Below are positions 50,385 to 58,980 of a stretch of 64,000 bases of DNA, piece by piece; the first letter of the stretch is position 1, and every line of letters begins with the position of its first letter. The stretch is from Verrucomicrobiota bacterium (GTDB taxonomy: Bacteria > Verrucomicrobiota > Verrucomicrobiia > Chthoniobacterales > UBA10450). The position numbers were made by a program, and so were the translations under genes. The stretch spans positions 1 to 64,000 of the forward strand of contig QHNH01000022.1 in the NCBI GenBank assembly GCA_003218375.1, given 5' to 3'. A model generated the notes under the pieces. The model was not told where the DNA came from. It did not search any database and was given only the letters and a program-made list of their open reading frames with translations.

Positions 50385-51494
50385 ATGTCGGGAAAGTGGC
50401 ATCTTTGCGTCGGCGCGGGCTTCGCCGGCAGTGTGGTCGCACGAGAGCTGGCTGAAGCCGGCCATCGATGCCTGGTTATCGATCAGCGAAGCCACGTTGG
50501 TGGAAATTGTCACACCCAGCGCGATACGGAGACCGGAGTTCTAGAACACGTATATGGACCGCATATCTTCAACACGAACGATCGTTCCGTGTGGGATTAC
50601 GTGTGCCGGTTTTGTGTCATGCGACCGTACGTCAACCGAGTAAAAGCTGATACCTCGCGAGGTATATTCTCTTTCCCAATTAATCTCCACACGATCAACC
50701 AATTTTTTGGTCGAAAACTCAATCCAACACAGGCGAAAGAGTTCATTGCCGCAAAAGGGGATCGAACAATCCAGCAGCCAAAAAACTTCGAGGAGCAAGC
50801 GCTCCAAATGGTCGGGCGAGAGCTGTATGAGACTTTCCTTTACGGCTATACCAAGAAGCAATGGGGCTGCGAGCCGCGAGAGTTGTCCGCGGATATTTTA
50901 AAACGACTGCCGGTTCGATTCAACTACAACGATGCGTATTACGACACGACCTACCAAGGCATACCTGATGAAGGTTACACGTCGATGATAAGCAAACTTC
51001 TCGAGCACCCGAACATCGAAGTGAAACTTCAGTGTGCATGGCAACCAACGATGGCCAGCGAGTTCATCAAGATTTTCTATACCGGTACGGTCGATTCTTT
51101 CTACGGATTGTGCTTCGGTCGGTTGAGGTATAGAACGGTGTATTGGAATCGCGCCATCTACAATGGAGACTACCAGGGAAACGCGGTAATCAATTACCCA
51201 GAAATTGGTCCGGCCCATACGCGAGTCCACGAACACAAACACTTCGCTCCTTGGGAATCTCACGAGAAGACACTTGTTCTTACAGAGTTCAGCAAAGAGA
51301 CTGGACCCGAGGACGACCCCTACTATCCGAAGCGCTTACCGGCGGACTTGGACATCTTCGAGAAATATCGCACTCTTTCGGAGCTGAATCCGAAAGTAAC
51401 GTTTCTAGGCCGGCTTGCGACTTATCGCTATCTCAACATGGACGCCGTAATCGCGCAGGCGATTAGGGTCGCGCGTGATTACTTGAAACGATAA
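50385..51494 (+). CDS. glf: UDP-galactopyranose mutase
   Basis: A 369-residue flavoenzyme that interconverts UDP-Galp and UDP-Galf, the donor for galactofuranose in cell-surface glycans. The FAD-binding motif is VGAGFAGSVVARELAEAG near the N-terminus. Family segments are YGPHIFNTND, FPINLHTINQFFG, GYTKKQWG and IPDEGYTSMISKLL. It probably uses UDP-galactose from GalE (16.3 kb). The gene and its divergent neighbour look AT-richer than most of the window, which may reflect acquisition of a glycan module. ATG at 50385. Confidence 0.95.
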   Translation: MSGKWHLCVGAGFAGSVVARELAEAGHRCLVIDQRSHVGGNCHTQRDTETGVLEHVYGPHIFNTNDRSVWDYVCRFCVMRPYVNRVKADTSRGIFSFPINLHTINQFFGRKLNPTQAKEFIAAKGDRTIQQPKNFEEQALQMVGRELYETFLYGYTKKQWGCEPRELSADILKRLPVRFNYNDAYYDTTYQGIPDEGYTSMISKLLEHPNIEVKLQCAWQPTMASEFIKIFYTGTVDSFYGLCFGRLRYRTVYWNRAIYNGDYQGNAVINYPEIGPAHTRVHEHKHFAPWESHEKTLVLTEFSKETGPEDDPYYPKRLPADLDIFEKYRTLSELNPKVTFLGRLATYRYLNMDAVIAQAIRVARDYLKR

Positions 51495-51681
51495 ACTGTG
51501 ATCCTCGCGATCCTTCTGCCAACGTAAAATATCATAGGAACGCGCTTGTTGTTACAAATACCCGAACTTGCTAATCCAGAGTCGAGGGGAAGGAGCGAAG
51601 CCGCATTAATTGTGTGCGTCAATCTTGTTTAATCGATTGGCCGGGCCTTGCCAATCGACCATTGAATGCGATTGAAGAATC

Positions 51682-52062
51682 ATGCGTGAGCGAGCGGCGA
51701 AGGTGAACGGGACGCGGTCGGTGTTCGCGCTCGTGACGATCGCCGCCTGGTTTTGTCTTTCGAATCATTGCGCGCTCGGCCTGGCATTGCCCGCGCCGGA
51801 AACGGCCACGACGGCCGAAACTGGCGGCTGTCCGATGCATTCGGCGCCGGCGAAAAAGATGCCGGTTTCGAAAACGCCCTGCTGCAAAGATGCCATTGTG
51901 GCGAAATGCCTGACGAAGGCGACGCCGTTCGCGTTGCGCTTTGTCGGACCATGCGACTATGCAGCGGAAATTTTCGGCAGGCGTGTCGCCTGCATTCGCT
52001 TAGGCAAAACTCCGGTCGGCCATTCTGCCGGCCGGTTCACCAATTCTCAGGAATCAAGATGA
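51682..52062 (+). CDS. Small exported Cys/His-rich protein
   Basis: A 126-residue protein with a signal-type segment (FALVTIAAWFCLSNHCALGLA) and a mature part with GGCPMHSAPAKK and TPCCKDAIVAK, a Cys/His/Met spacing that could bind a soft metal. I do not recognise it, but similar small exported proteins occur next to metal-efflux genes in related bacteria. Its stop overlaps the ATG of the following (broken) gene at 52059, so the two were translated together. Confidence 0.6.
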   Translation: MRERAAKVNGTRSVFALVTIAAWFCLSNHCALGLALPAPETATTAETGGCPMHSAPAKKMPVSKTPCCKDAIVAKCLTKATPFALRFVGPCDYAAEIFGRRVACIRLGKTPVGHSAGRFTNSQESR

Positions 52063-52987
52063 AGAAACTAATTTTATTGATGTTCGCGATGACGGCGATC
52101 TTTGGAGCGACTCCGGTCATCGCAGAAACGGGAAGGCGTTGCACGACCGGCAGCATCCGCACGATCTGTTCGATGAGGTCTCGGTCAGCTACTCGCAAAA
52201 GTTCGGCAACGATTTTTCGGCCTACCTCTATGCTGGTCATCCCGGCGAACCAGCGCTCGGGCCGCCGGCTTTCATGCATCGGCTTTCCGCGATGGACGAT
52301 CCGGACGCACCGCTCAGCCATCACTGGCAGGACTCGACCCACGTGACCTTTGGGGTCGTGACGCTGGGTCTGGTCTGGCGCGATTTCAAAATCGAAGGCT
52401 CGACGTTCAAGGGGCGCGAACCGGACGAGCACCGTTACGATTTCGATTCGCCGAAGCTCGATTCGTTCAGCGGACGACTCTCCTGGAACCCGACGAAGAA
52501 TCTCGCATTGCAGGTTTCGCACGGCTTCATGCACAGCCCGGAAGAGCTGGAGCCGGAGCCAAACCGGCACCGCACGACGGCGTCGCTCATATATAATAGA
52601 CCGCTCGGTCCCGATGCAAACTGGTCCACCTCTTTGGTCTGGGGGCAGAACCGGGACGGCGGCCGCGGGAAAACGCAGTCGGTATTGGTGGAGACGAATT
52701 ACCAGCGCGGGCGGGACACGTTTTATGCGCGGTTCGAGCACGTCGAGAAGCCCGGGCATGAACTGGTCCTCGATCCGATCGATGAAGAACGAGTTTTCCC
52801 GATCAACGCCTACAGTGTCGGTTACGTGCGCGATCTCTCGCATGGCAGCGGCATCGATGTCAGGCTTGGTGGGCAGGTCACGATCAACGATGTTCCTGGC
52901 GATCTCGACCGTTATTACGGCGACGCAGTTCCGGTCGCGTTCCAGGTTTTCCTGCGAGTGCGTCCGTCGCTGATGGCGCATCAATAA
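52059..52987 (+). pseudogene. Frameshifted and internally deleted outer-membrane-type protein gene
   Basis: A signal peptide MKKLILLMFAMTAIFGATP is in frame from ATG 52059, followed by AETG; the remaining protein (LHDRQHPHDLFDEVSVSYS..., ending VFLRVRPSLMAHQ) is in another frame from about 52139. The family normally has about 120 residues between the signal peptide and HDRQHPHDLF. Adding one A in the GGGAAGG at 52130-52136 would join AETG directly to KALHDRQHPHDLF. So an internal deletion and a one-base loss are both implied. The beta-strand-rich body contains ALGPPAFMHRLSAMDDP and HHWQDSTHVTFGVVTLG. Translation from TTG 52139 would lack a signal peptide. Confidence 0.75.
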
Positions 52988-53066
52988 CAGGTAGGGACGC
53001 TTTTCCGAAGCGTCCGACTTTTCGAAATCAGATTCGACGGACGCTTCGGAAAAGCGTCCCTACCTG
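52988..53066. repeat. Palindromic repeat family B, copy 2
   Basis: The ends are CAGGTAGGGACGC and GCGTCCCTACCTG, with TTTTCCGAAGCGTCCGAC arms and a short centre. It begins 1 bp after the stop of the broken gene. It matches the copy at 16183-16277, which has a longer centre. Confidence 0.9.
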
Positions 53067-53110
53067 AAAGGCTTGTGAGCTCGGCCGCTTCTGCGCAGAT
53101 TAATCGCTCC

Positions 53111-55396
53111 ATGAACAATCGGCTTCTTTCACGTTTTCTGTTCACGCTCGTCGCTGTTGGCGCTTCGTTGACCGCCACCGCCGCGGACAAACGCAATATC
53201 ACAGAAAAAGATCTCTGGGATTTTGTCTGGGTCGGCGACACCCAGGTTTCGTCGGATGGCGAGCGGGTCGCGTTTGTGCGGGTGGCGGTGAATGAAAAGA
53301 AGGAAGGCTACAACACTTCGATCTGGATGGTGTCGACTAACGGCAAGGAACTACCGCATCGATTGACCACCGGTGAGCGCGACTCCACGCCGCGCTGGTC
53401 GCCGGATGGAAAATATCTCGCCTTTACCCGTGCGACGGAGAAGGACGGCAAACCTGAGCCAGCGCAACTCTGCATGCTCTCGATGGCAGGCGGCGACGCG
53501 TTCTTGTTTACGAGCCTGCCGAAAGGCGCGGGCGATCCGAAATGGTCGCCGGACGGGAAGCTGATCGTTTTCACCAGCTCATCGAATCCGGAAGACCTCG
53601 AGAAGCAGGAGAAGAAAAAGCGGAAGGAAGAAGAGCAGAAGCGCGCGTCCAACGGCTCTCCTTCTCCTTCTCCTTCGCCCTCACCCTCGTCCGAAGCAGC
53701 GAAGAAGCCCGACGCCGACAACGAGCGGGAGAGCGACGTTCACGTGGTGACCCGCGCGGTCTATCGCTCGAACAACGAGGGGTATCTCGACTTCAAGCGC
53801 CCGCAGCATTTCTGGATCGTGACCGCGCCGCATAACCCGGACGAAAAAGTGCAGCCGAAGCAACTGACCCGCGGCCGGTTCGATGAAGGTGACGCGGCCT
53901 GGTCGAAGGATGGTTCGCAGATTTATTTTACGACCCAGCATAACGACGAGCCCTACTACGATCTCCCGAAGACGGAGCTTTATTCCATTTCGCCGAATGG
54001 CGGCGAACCGGCGAAGATCACCACGATCGACATGGACACCGGCGCGATGGCGTTAAGTCCCGATGGAAAGCAGGTCGCGTTTACGGGTTCGGTCGAACAG
54101 CCGGTCAATTCTTATACGCAACCCGATTTGTGGGTGCTCGATCTGGTGAAGGACGCGAAGCCGCGCAATCTGACCGAGAAATTCGACTGGGACGTTGGCA
54201 GCAGCGTCTTCGGCGACAATAGCTCGCCGCGCGCGGGCGGCGGGAACGAGCCGATCTGGACCGCCGACGGAAAAGGGATCGTCGAGAACTTCGCGAAGGA
54301 AGGGCGGACGAACCTTGGGCTTTTCGACGTGGCGACGGGCGCGATGACCGAGATCACAAAAGGCGACCAGGCCGTGCCGCGTTTTCGCGCGGCGCCGGAT
54401 ACGTCAAAGTTGGTGTATCTGGTTTCAACTCCGACTCGGATCGGCGATCTATTCTGGCTCGATCGCACGAGCGGCGAAGCGCGGCAGTTGACCCACAGCA
54501 ACGACGAACTCTTCGGCCAGCTCAACCTCACCGAGCCGGAAGAAATCCGTTACAAAAGTTTCGATGGAAAAATGATCCAGGCGTGGCTGCAGCGGCCGCC
54601 AGGTTTTGATAAGACGAAGAAATATCCGCTCATCCTAAACATCCACGGCGGGCCGCATACCGCTTACGGATTCGTTTTCTCGCACGAATTCCAATGGATG
54701 GCGGCGAAAGGTTACGTGGTCCTCTATCCGAATCCGCGCGGAAGCACGAGCTACGGCCAGGAGTTTGGGAACGTGATCCAGTATCATTATCCCGGCGACG
54801 ATTTTAAGGACCTGATGATCGGCGTGGACGAAACGATCAAGCGCGGGTTCGTCGATGAGAAGAAGCTCGGGGTCACCGGCGGGAGCGGCGGCGGGTTGCT
54901 GACGAACTGGGTGGTCGGGCACACCGATCGTTTCGCCGCGGCGGTTTCGCAGCGGGATATCGCGAGCTGGACGGATTGGTGGTACACGGCGGACTTCACG
55001 TTGTTTCAACCGCGGTGGTTTAAGGCGCCGCCCTTCCAGGACCCGGAAGATTTCAAAGCCCGCTCGCCGATCACTTACATCAACGACGTGAAGACACCGA
55101 TGATGTTCATCCTCGGCGAAACGGATACGCGCACGCCTCCCGGCGCGGGCGGCGAACAGATGTTTCGAGCGTTGAAGTTCCGCAAAATCCCGACGGTGAT
55201 GGTGAAGTTTCCGAATGAGACGCACGAGCTGTCGCGTTCCGGTCAGCCGTGGCATCGCATCGAGCGGCTGCAACACCTCGTCGGCTGGTTCGATCGCTGG
55301 CTCATGGGCGTGGCGAAGCCGGAATACGATGTCGCGCCGAGCGATGTGCCGGTGAAACCGAGCGCCGCGCCGAAAGCGAAACCACCGGGAAATTAA
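53111..55396 (+). CDS. Prolyl oligopeptidase family (S9) peptidase, exported
   Basis: A 761-residue serine peptidase with an N-terminal signal peptide (LLSRFLFTLVAVGASLTATAA, ATG at 53111). The first two thirds form a beta-propeller with repeated SPDGKxLAF-like blades, and a Lys/Glu plus Ser-Pro repeat insertion around residues 160-200. The catalytic domain has GVTGGSGGGLLTNW (nucleophile Ser in GGSGG, with G where most have Y), the Asp in ILGETDTRTPPGAG and the His in NETHELSR. It probably degrades oligopeptides in the periplasm. The family B repeat lies just upstream. Confidence 0.92.
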   Translation: MNNRLLSRFLFTLVAVGASLTATAADKRNITEKDLWDFVWVGDTQVSSDGERVAFVRVAVNEKKEGYNTSIWMVSTNGKELPHRLTTGERDSTPRWSPDGKYLAFTRATEKDGKPEPAQLCMLSMAGGDAFLFTSLPKGAGDPKWSPDGKLIVFTSSSNPEDLEKQEKKKRKEEEQKRASNGSPSPSPSPSPSSEAAKKPDADNERESDVHVVTRAVYRSNNEGYLDFKRPQHFWIVTAPHNPDEKVQPKQLTRGRFDEGDAAWSKDGSQIYFTTQHNDEPYYDLPKTELYSISPNGGEPAKITTIDMDTGAMALSPDGKQVAFTGSVEQPVNSYTQPDLWVLDLVKDAKPRNLTEKFDWDVGSSVFGDNSSPRAGGGNEPIWTADGKGIVENFAKEGRTNLGLFDVATGAMTEITKGDQAVPRFRAAPDTSKLVYLVSTPTRIGDLFWLDRTSGEARQLTHSNDELFGQLNLTEPEEIRYKSFDGKMIQAWLQRPPGFDKTKKYPLILNIHGGPHTAYGFVFSHEFQWMAAKGYVVLYPNPRGSTSYGQEFGNVIQYHYPGDDFKDLMIGVDETIKRGFVDEKKLGVTGGSGGGLLTNWVVGHTDRFAAAVSQRDIASWTDWWYTADFTLFQPRWFKAPPFQDPEDFKARSPITYINDVKTPMMFILGETDTRTPPGAGGEQMFRALKFRKIPTVMVKFPNETHELSRSGQPWHRIERLQHLVGWFDRWLMGVAKPEYDVAPSDVPVKPSAAPKAKPPGN

Positions 55397-55512
55397 GAAA
55401 GCTCCAAACTTCAAGCTCCAGAGAAGCTCCAAGCACCAAACATCAGGGGCTTTTCTTTGGAGCTTGATGTTTGGAATTTCTCTGGTGCCTGGTGCTTGGA
55501 ATTTGGAGCTTT
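55397..55512. repeat. Inverted repeat of AAGCTCCAA-type words, copy 2
   Basis: The left arm has AAAGCTCCAAACTTCAAGC-like words and the right arm TTTGGAGCTTGATGTTTGG and TTGGAATTTGGAGC. It starts at the S9 peptidase stop. The frame of glpX is open across its right half, so an upstream ATG at 55464 is a false start. The first copy is at 44053. Confidence 0.88.
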
Positions 55513-55550
55513 TGCTTCCCAGCTTGCCCGTTCCTTCGCCGGAATGCACA

Positions 55551-56624
55551 GTGTCCCCGGTGAGATTGCGCACCCAAAACTACCACGACATCGAACGCAT
55601 CATTGAGTTCGATTTCGTGCGGGCCACGGAAGCGGCGGCGCTCAATTCACTCCCCTGGCTCGGCCGCGGCGAAAAGGAGAAAGCGGATGCGGCTGCCTGC
55701 GACGCGATGCGCGGCATGTTCGACCTGATGAACATTTGCGGCGAAGTCGTGATCGGCGAGGGGATCAAGGACGACGCGCCCGGAATTTTCAAAGGCGAAC
55801 AACTCGGCACCTGGTTGCCCGGCACGCCGCAGTTCGACATCGCGATCGACCCGATCGACGGCACAACGAACATCTCGAAGGGCGCGCCGAACTCAATCAG
55901 TTGCATCGCGGCGGCGAGCCCCGAGCAGGGGGTAAAGGTCGCGCTCCGCGATATCCCGTCGTTTTACATGACGAAACTTTCCTACGGTCCCCGAGTGCTC
56001 GAGCACATGCAGATCAAAGGCATGGAGCTGCTCCGGATCGAGAGCCCGATTGAAGAAACGCTCCGGATCGTGGCGCAATGTTTGAACAAACGGGTCCAGG
56101 ATGTGGTGGTGATGATGCTCGACCGGCCGAGGCACAAAGACATGGTCGAGGAAATCCGGCGCGTGGGCGCGTCGCTGCGCATGATCAGTGATGGAGATAT
56201 TGCGGCCGCGATGGCGCCGGCGATCCAGGACAGCGGGATCGATCTTTACATGGGTATCGGCGGTGCGCCCGAAGCGGTCCTCGCGGCCGCGGGCATCAAA
56301 TGTCTCGGCGGCGACATGCAATGCGTCATGTGGCCGCGGGACGACAAGGAGCGCAAGAGCTTGATCGCCGCCGGCCACAAAGCAGATCTCGGCCGCGTCT
56401 TTTTCGCCGACGACCTGGCGAATGGCGAGAACATCATCTTTTGTGCGACCGGCATCAGCGACAGCGCGATGTTGCGCGGGGTGAAGACGCAGGGAGCGAG
56501 CGCGACCACCTATTCGCTCCTGATGCGCGCGAAAAGCCGGACGGTGCGTTTCATTCGGGCGTCGCACGATTTGAAAAGCAAAACGATCCGGCTTCGGTCG
56601 GATAATCGCGAGCACCGGATCTGA
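55551..56624 (+). CDS. glpX: Class II fructose-1,6-bisphosphatase (GlpX)
   Basis: A 357-residue enzyme (GTG at 55551; another GTG at 55560). Core motifs are EFDFVRATEAAAL, GEGIKDDAPGIF (metal ligands), IAIDPIDGTTN, and ALGIGGAPEAVLAAAGIKCLGGDMQ. It dephosphorylates fructose 1,6-bisphosphate in gluconeogenesis. The frame extends upstream to 55464 only because the repeat is open; I reject that start. A Shine-Dalgarno is not obvious. Confidence 0.93.
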   Translation: MSPVRLRTQNYHDIERIIEFDFVRATEAAALNSLPWLGRGEKEKADAAACDAMRGMFDLMNICGEVVIGEGIKDDAPGIFKGEQLGTWLPGTPQFDIAIDPIDGTTNISKGAPNSISCIAAASPEQGVKVALRDIPSFYMTKLSYGPRVLEHMQIKGMELLRIESPIEETLRIVAQCLNKRVQDVVVMMLDRPRHKDMVEEIRRVGASLRMISDGDIAAAMAPAIQDSGIDLYMGIGGAPEAVLAAAGIKCLGGDMQCVMWPRDDKERKSLIAAGHKADLGRVFFADDLANGENIIFCATGISDSAMLRGVKTQGASATTYSLLMRAKSRTVRFIRASHDLKSKTIRLRSDNREHRI

Positions 56625-56705
56625 TTTCGAATTCCTTCAGAGGGTGAAACATCTCGGCTCGACATCCTCCCAAGGCTCTGGTCAAATTCCGGGACAACTG
56701 CGCTT

Positions 56706-57101
56706 ATGAGACAAACACCGAAAACCGAGCTGTCGCCAGACAATGGCTGTATCATCGACACGAAATGGAAAGTCGCCCCCTTGAGTTACCACTCCTGCGC
56801 GAGCGAGGCCGGGGCCCCGCACACGCTGCATGACGCGAGATTGCCAGAGGTGGTCGTATACGATCACGTCGGTTTCAAAGGCGCCTTCGCGCGGACGAAT
56901 CTCAGCTTCCATTACCTCGGCGATTTTTGGAATGACCGCATCAGTTGTCTCATCATCGTCAGCGGCGTCTGGCGTTTTCACCGCGACGAATATTACAAAG
57001 GTGACCACTGGGATCTCGGCCCGGGCTTCTATGAATGTTTCTTCAAGGACAAAGGTCCGGATGACGTCATCAGTTCCTTCCAGGCGATCAAGCTGACTTG
57101 A
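56706..57101 (+). CDS. Beta/gamma-crystallin-like protein
   Basis: A 131-residue protein with two crystallin-type Greek-key motifs: VVVYDHVGFKGAFARTNLS with FWNDRISCLIIVSG, then WRFHRDEYYKGDHWDLGPG with PDDVISSFQAI. The NDRIS and DDVISS segments are the N/D-N/D-x-x-S/T-S type calcium-binding motif. Bacterial members bind calcium and stabilise against stress. No signal peptide is seen. The stop overlaps the TTG start of the alpha/beta hydrolase gene (TTGA), suggesting coupled expression. Confidence 0.8.
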   Translation: MRQTPKTELSPDNGCIIDTKWKVAPLSYHSCASEAGAPHTLHDARLPEVVVYDHVGFKGAFARTNLSFHYLGDFWNDRISCLIIVSGVWRFHRDEYYKGDHWDLGPGFYECFFKDKGPDDVISSFQAIKLT

Positions 57102-57961
57102 GCCGAATCGGCTTCATCGCGCTATTGATCGTATCGGCGGCGATCTTACGGGCGGAAAACGCTCCGGAGATGGGCTCGTCGCGCTCAACGCAAGTAGACG
57201 GCGCGAAAGTCCATTACACCGAGCACGGCGCAGGCGACAACGCATTGCTATTCGTCCATGGCTGGAGCTGCGACGAAACATTCTGGGCCGCCCCAGCGCA
57301 AGCACTGGGCGCGAAGTTCCACGTCATCACGATCGATCTGCCTGGACACGGGCAAAGTGACAAGCCGCAGATTGCCTACACGATGGATCTTTACGCGCGT
57401 GCGATCGATGCGGTCCTGCGCGATGCGAAGGTCAAAGCGGCGACGCTCATCGGCCACAGCAACGGCACCCCGGTCATCCGGCAATTTTACCGGAAGTTTC
57501 CTGAAAAGACGCGGGCGCTCGTGATCGTGGAGGGTGGGCTGCGACCGTTCGGCGACAAGGCGATGATGGAAAAATTCCTCGCGCGATTGAAAGAGCCGAA
57601 CTACGAAGAAAACACCAGCAAACTGATCGACAGCATGACGCGCTCGATCCAGGACACGGCGCTGCGCGAGAAAATCAAGACGGCGATGTTACGGACGCCG
57701 CCGTACGTCGCTGCGAGTGAATTCGAGGCAACGCTCGATCCGAATTTGTGGAAGCCGGATAAGATTAACGTGCCGGTGTTAATGGTGCTGGCGAAGCAAC
57801 CGACATGGTCAGCAGAGTACGAACAGTTCGTGCGCGGGATCGTGCCCGATCTTGATTACCAAGTCTGGGAAGGGGTCAGCCGTTTCCTGATGATGGAAAA
57901 ACCGGAGCAGATCAACAGCGCCGTCGTCGCCTTTCTGGAAAAGCATCAACTTCTTCTGTAG
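57098..57961 (+). CDS. Alpha/beta hydrolase, exported, with a substituted catalytic histidine
   Basis: A 287-residue protein starting at TTG 57098 (overlap TTGA with the crystallin gene). The N-terminus is a signal-type segment (IGFIALLIVSAAILRAE). The hydrolase fold is clear: LLFVHGWSCDETFW (oxyanion HG), LPGHGQSDKPQ, and the nucleophile elbow TLIGHSNGTPVI with Ser121. The region that usually reads VSHFLMMEKP here is VSRFLMMEKP: Arg262 takes the place of the catalytic His, so the enzyme may be inactive unless another His serves. The stop codon comes from the family A repeat (CTGTAG). Confidence 0.85.
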   Translation: MSRIGFIALLIVSAAILRAENAPEMGSSRSTQVDGAKVHYTEHGAGDNALLFVHGWSCDETFWAAPAQALGAKFHVITIDLPGHGQSDKPQIAYTMDLYARAIDAVLRDAKVKAATLIGHSNGTPVIRQFYRKFPEKTRALVIVEGGLRPFGDKAMMEKFLARLKEPNYEENTSKLIDSMTRSIQDTALREKIKTAMLRTPPYVAASEFEATLDPNLWKPDKINVPVLMVLAKQPTWSAEYEQFVRGIVPDLDYQVWEGVSRFLMMEKPEQINSAVVAFLEKHQLLL

Positions 57962-58033
57962 CCGCTTCGCTGGGCGAAGCGTTGTTGCGGCGTGAATCTC
58001 TCTCGCGCTTCGCATAGCGAAGCGGCTACAGAA
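57954..58033. repeat. Palindromic repeat family A, copy 3
   Basis: The ends are TTCTGTAGCCGC and GCGGCTACAGAA with inner CGCTTCGC/GCGAAGCG words. It lies between two convergent genes, and each end provides the TAG stop of the gene that runs into it. Copies at 2505 and 40792. Confidence 0.9.
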
Positions 58034-58973
58034 AACCGCGCGCCAGCTCGAGGACGGTTTGGGCGCAGCCCCAGGAAAGGGTAAAGCCGGCGCCGCCATG
58101 GCCGTAATTGTGAATGACGGTGCCGCCGTCGCCCAGTTTCTCGGCGGCGACGCGAACACCGCTTTTCCGGCACGGACGCAAACCGACGCGTTCGCGCAGC
58201 AGGACGGCCTTCGAAGATTCCAGGACCCGCTCGCATTCTTTGATGATGCGGGCCGTCTGGGTGGGATCCGGTTGCCGGTCTTCGCTGATGTCATTCGTTC
58301 CGCCGAAAACACAATCGGCCGATCGCGGAATCGCGTACATCAACGGCGGATCGTCGCAGACCACGGCATAAGACAGATCGAGTTTTTCGACGATCGCGAC
58401 CTGCCCGCGATGGGGCTCCAGCTCCGGATCGGGCGCGAGTTCGCGCGCGCCAACGCCGGCGCAATTAACGACGAGGTCGAAGCTGTTTCCGAGTTCGCTT
58501 AGATCGTTGAAGCGGACCGCTCTCGTGATCAAGCCGCCGGCGTTCGTTAGGCGTGATTTGAGATACGCGAGATATTTCGTTGTCTCGATCAACGGGACGC
58601 GAATCGAAAAGCCGCCGACGAACGCCGCCGGAATCTCGCCGGCTTCGAGGGCGCGAGTGGCGAATGGCTGGGCCCACTCCGGCGGCATGATCGGGCCGGT
58701 GCGTGAGAAGACGCGCAATTCCACAAGCGAGACCCCGGTTTGTGGATCGCGCGCGAGTTCGAGGAACCGGCCATAACTGATGAGCGCCCACGGAACGACT
58801 TCAGCGCCTGGACCAACGTCGTACGGATACCAGATGGCGCCCGCCGCGGCGGAATTTGTTTCGTCGCCGATTTCCTCAGCGAGGACCGCGGTCTCGAATC
58901 CGTTCTCGGCGAAAAGAATCGCAGAGGTCAAACCGGAGACGCCGGCGCCGACGATGGCCACGCTGCGTTTCAT
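58026..58973 (-). CDS. FAD-dependent amino-acid oxidase (D-amino-acid oxidase family)
   Basis: A 315-residue flavoprotein with a GAGVSGLTSAILFAENG dinucleotide-binding loop, AAGAIWYPYDVGPG, the substrate-side Arg region and GLRPCRKSGVRV, ending NYGHGGAGFTLSWGCA, the DAAO signature. It oxidises D-amino acids or related amines to imino acids and hydrogen peroxide. The stop codon TAG is in the family A repeat, which leaves a C-terminal ARGFL. Start ATG 58973. Confidence 0.9.
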   Translation of the reverse strand: MKRSVAIVGAGVSGLTSAILFAENGFETAVLAEEIGDETNSAAAGAIWYPYDVGPGAEVVPWALISYGRFLELARDPQTGVSLVELRVFSRTGPIMPPEWAQPFATRALEAGEIPAAFVGGFSIRVPLIETTKYLAYLKSRLTNAGGLITRAVRFNDLSELGNSFDLVVNCAGVGARELAPDPELEPHRGQVAIVEKLDLSYAVVCDDPPLMYAIPRSADCVFGGTNDISEDRQPDPTQTARIIKECERVLESSKAVLLRERVGLRPCRKSGVRVAAEKLGDGGTVIHNYGHGGAGFTLSWGCAQTVLELARGFL

Positions 58974-58980
58974 TTCAACG

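Noticed and set aside
53656-53694. Simple-sequence (Ser-Pro) repeat in the S9 peptidase as a phase-variable tract
   Set aside because: The unit is six bases, so slippage keeps the frame; it looks like a flexible linker only.
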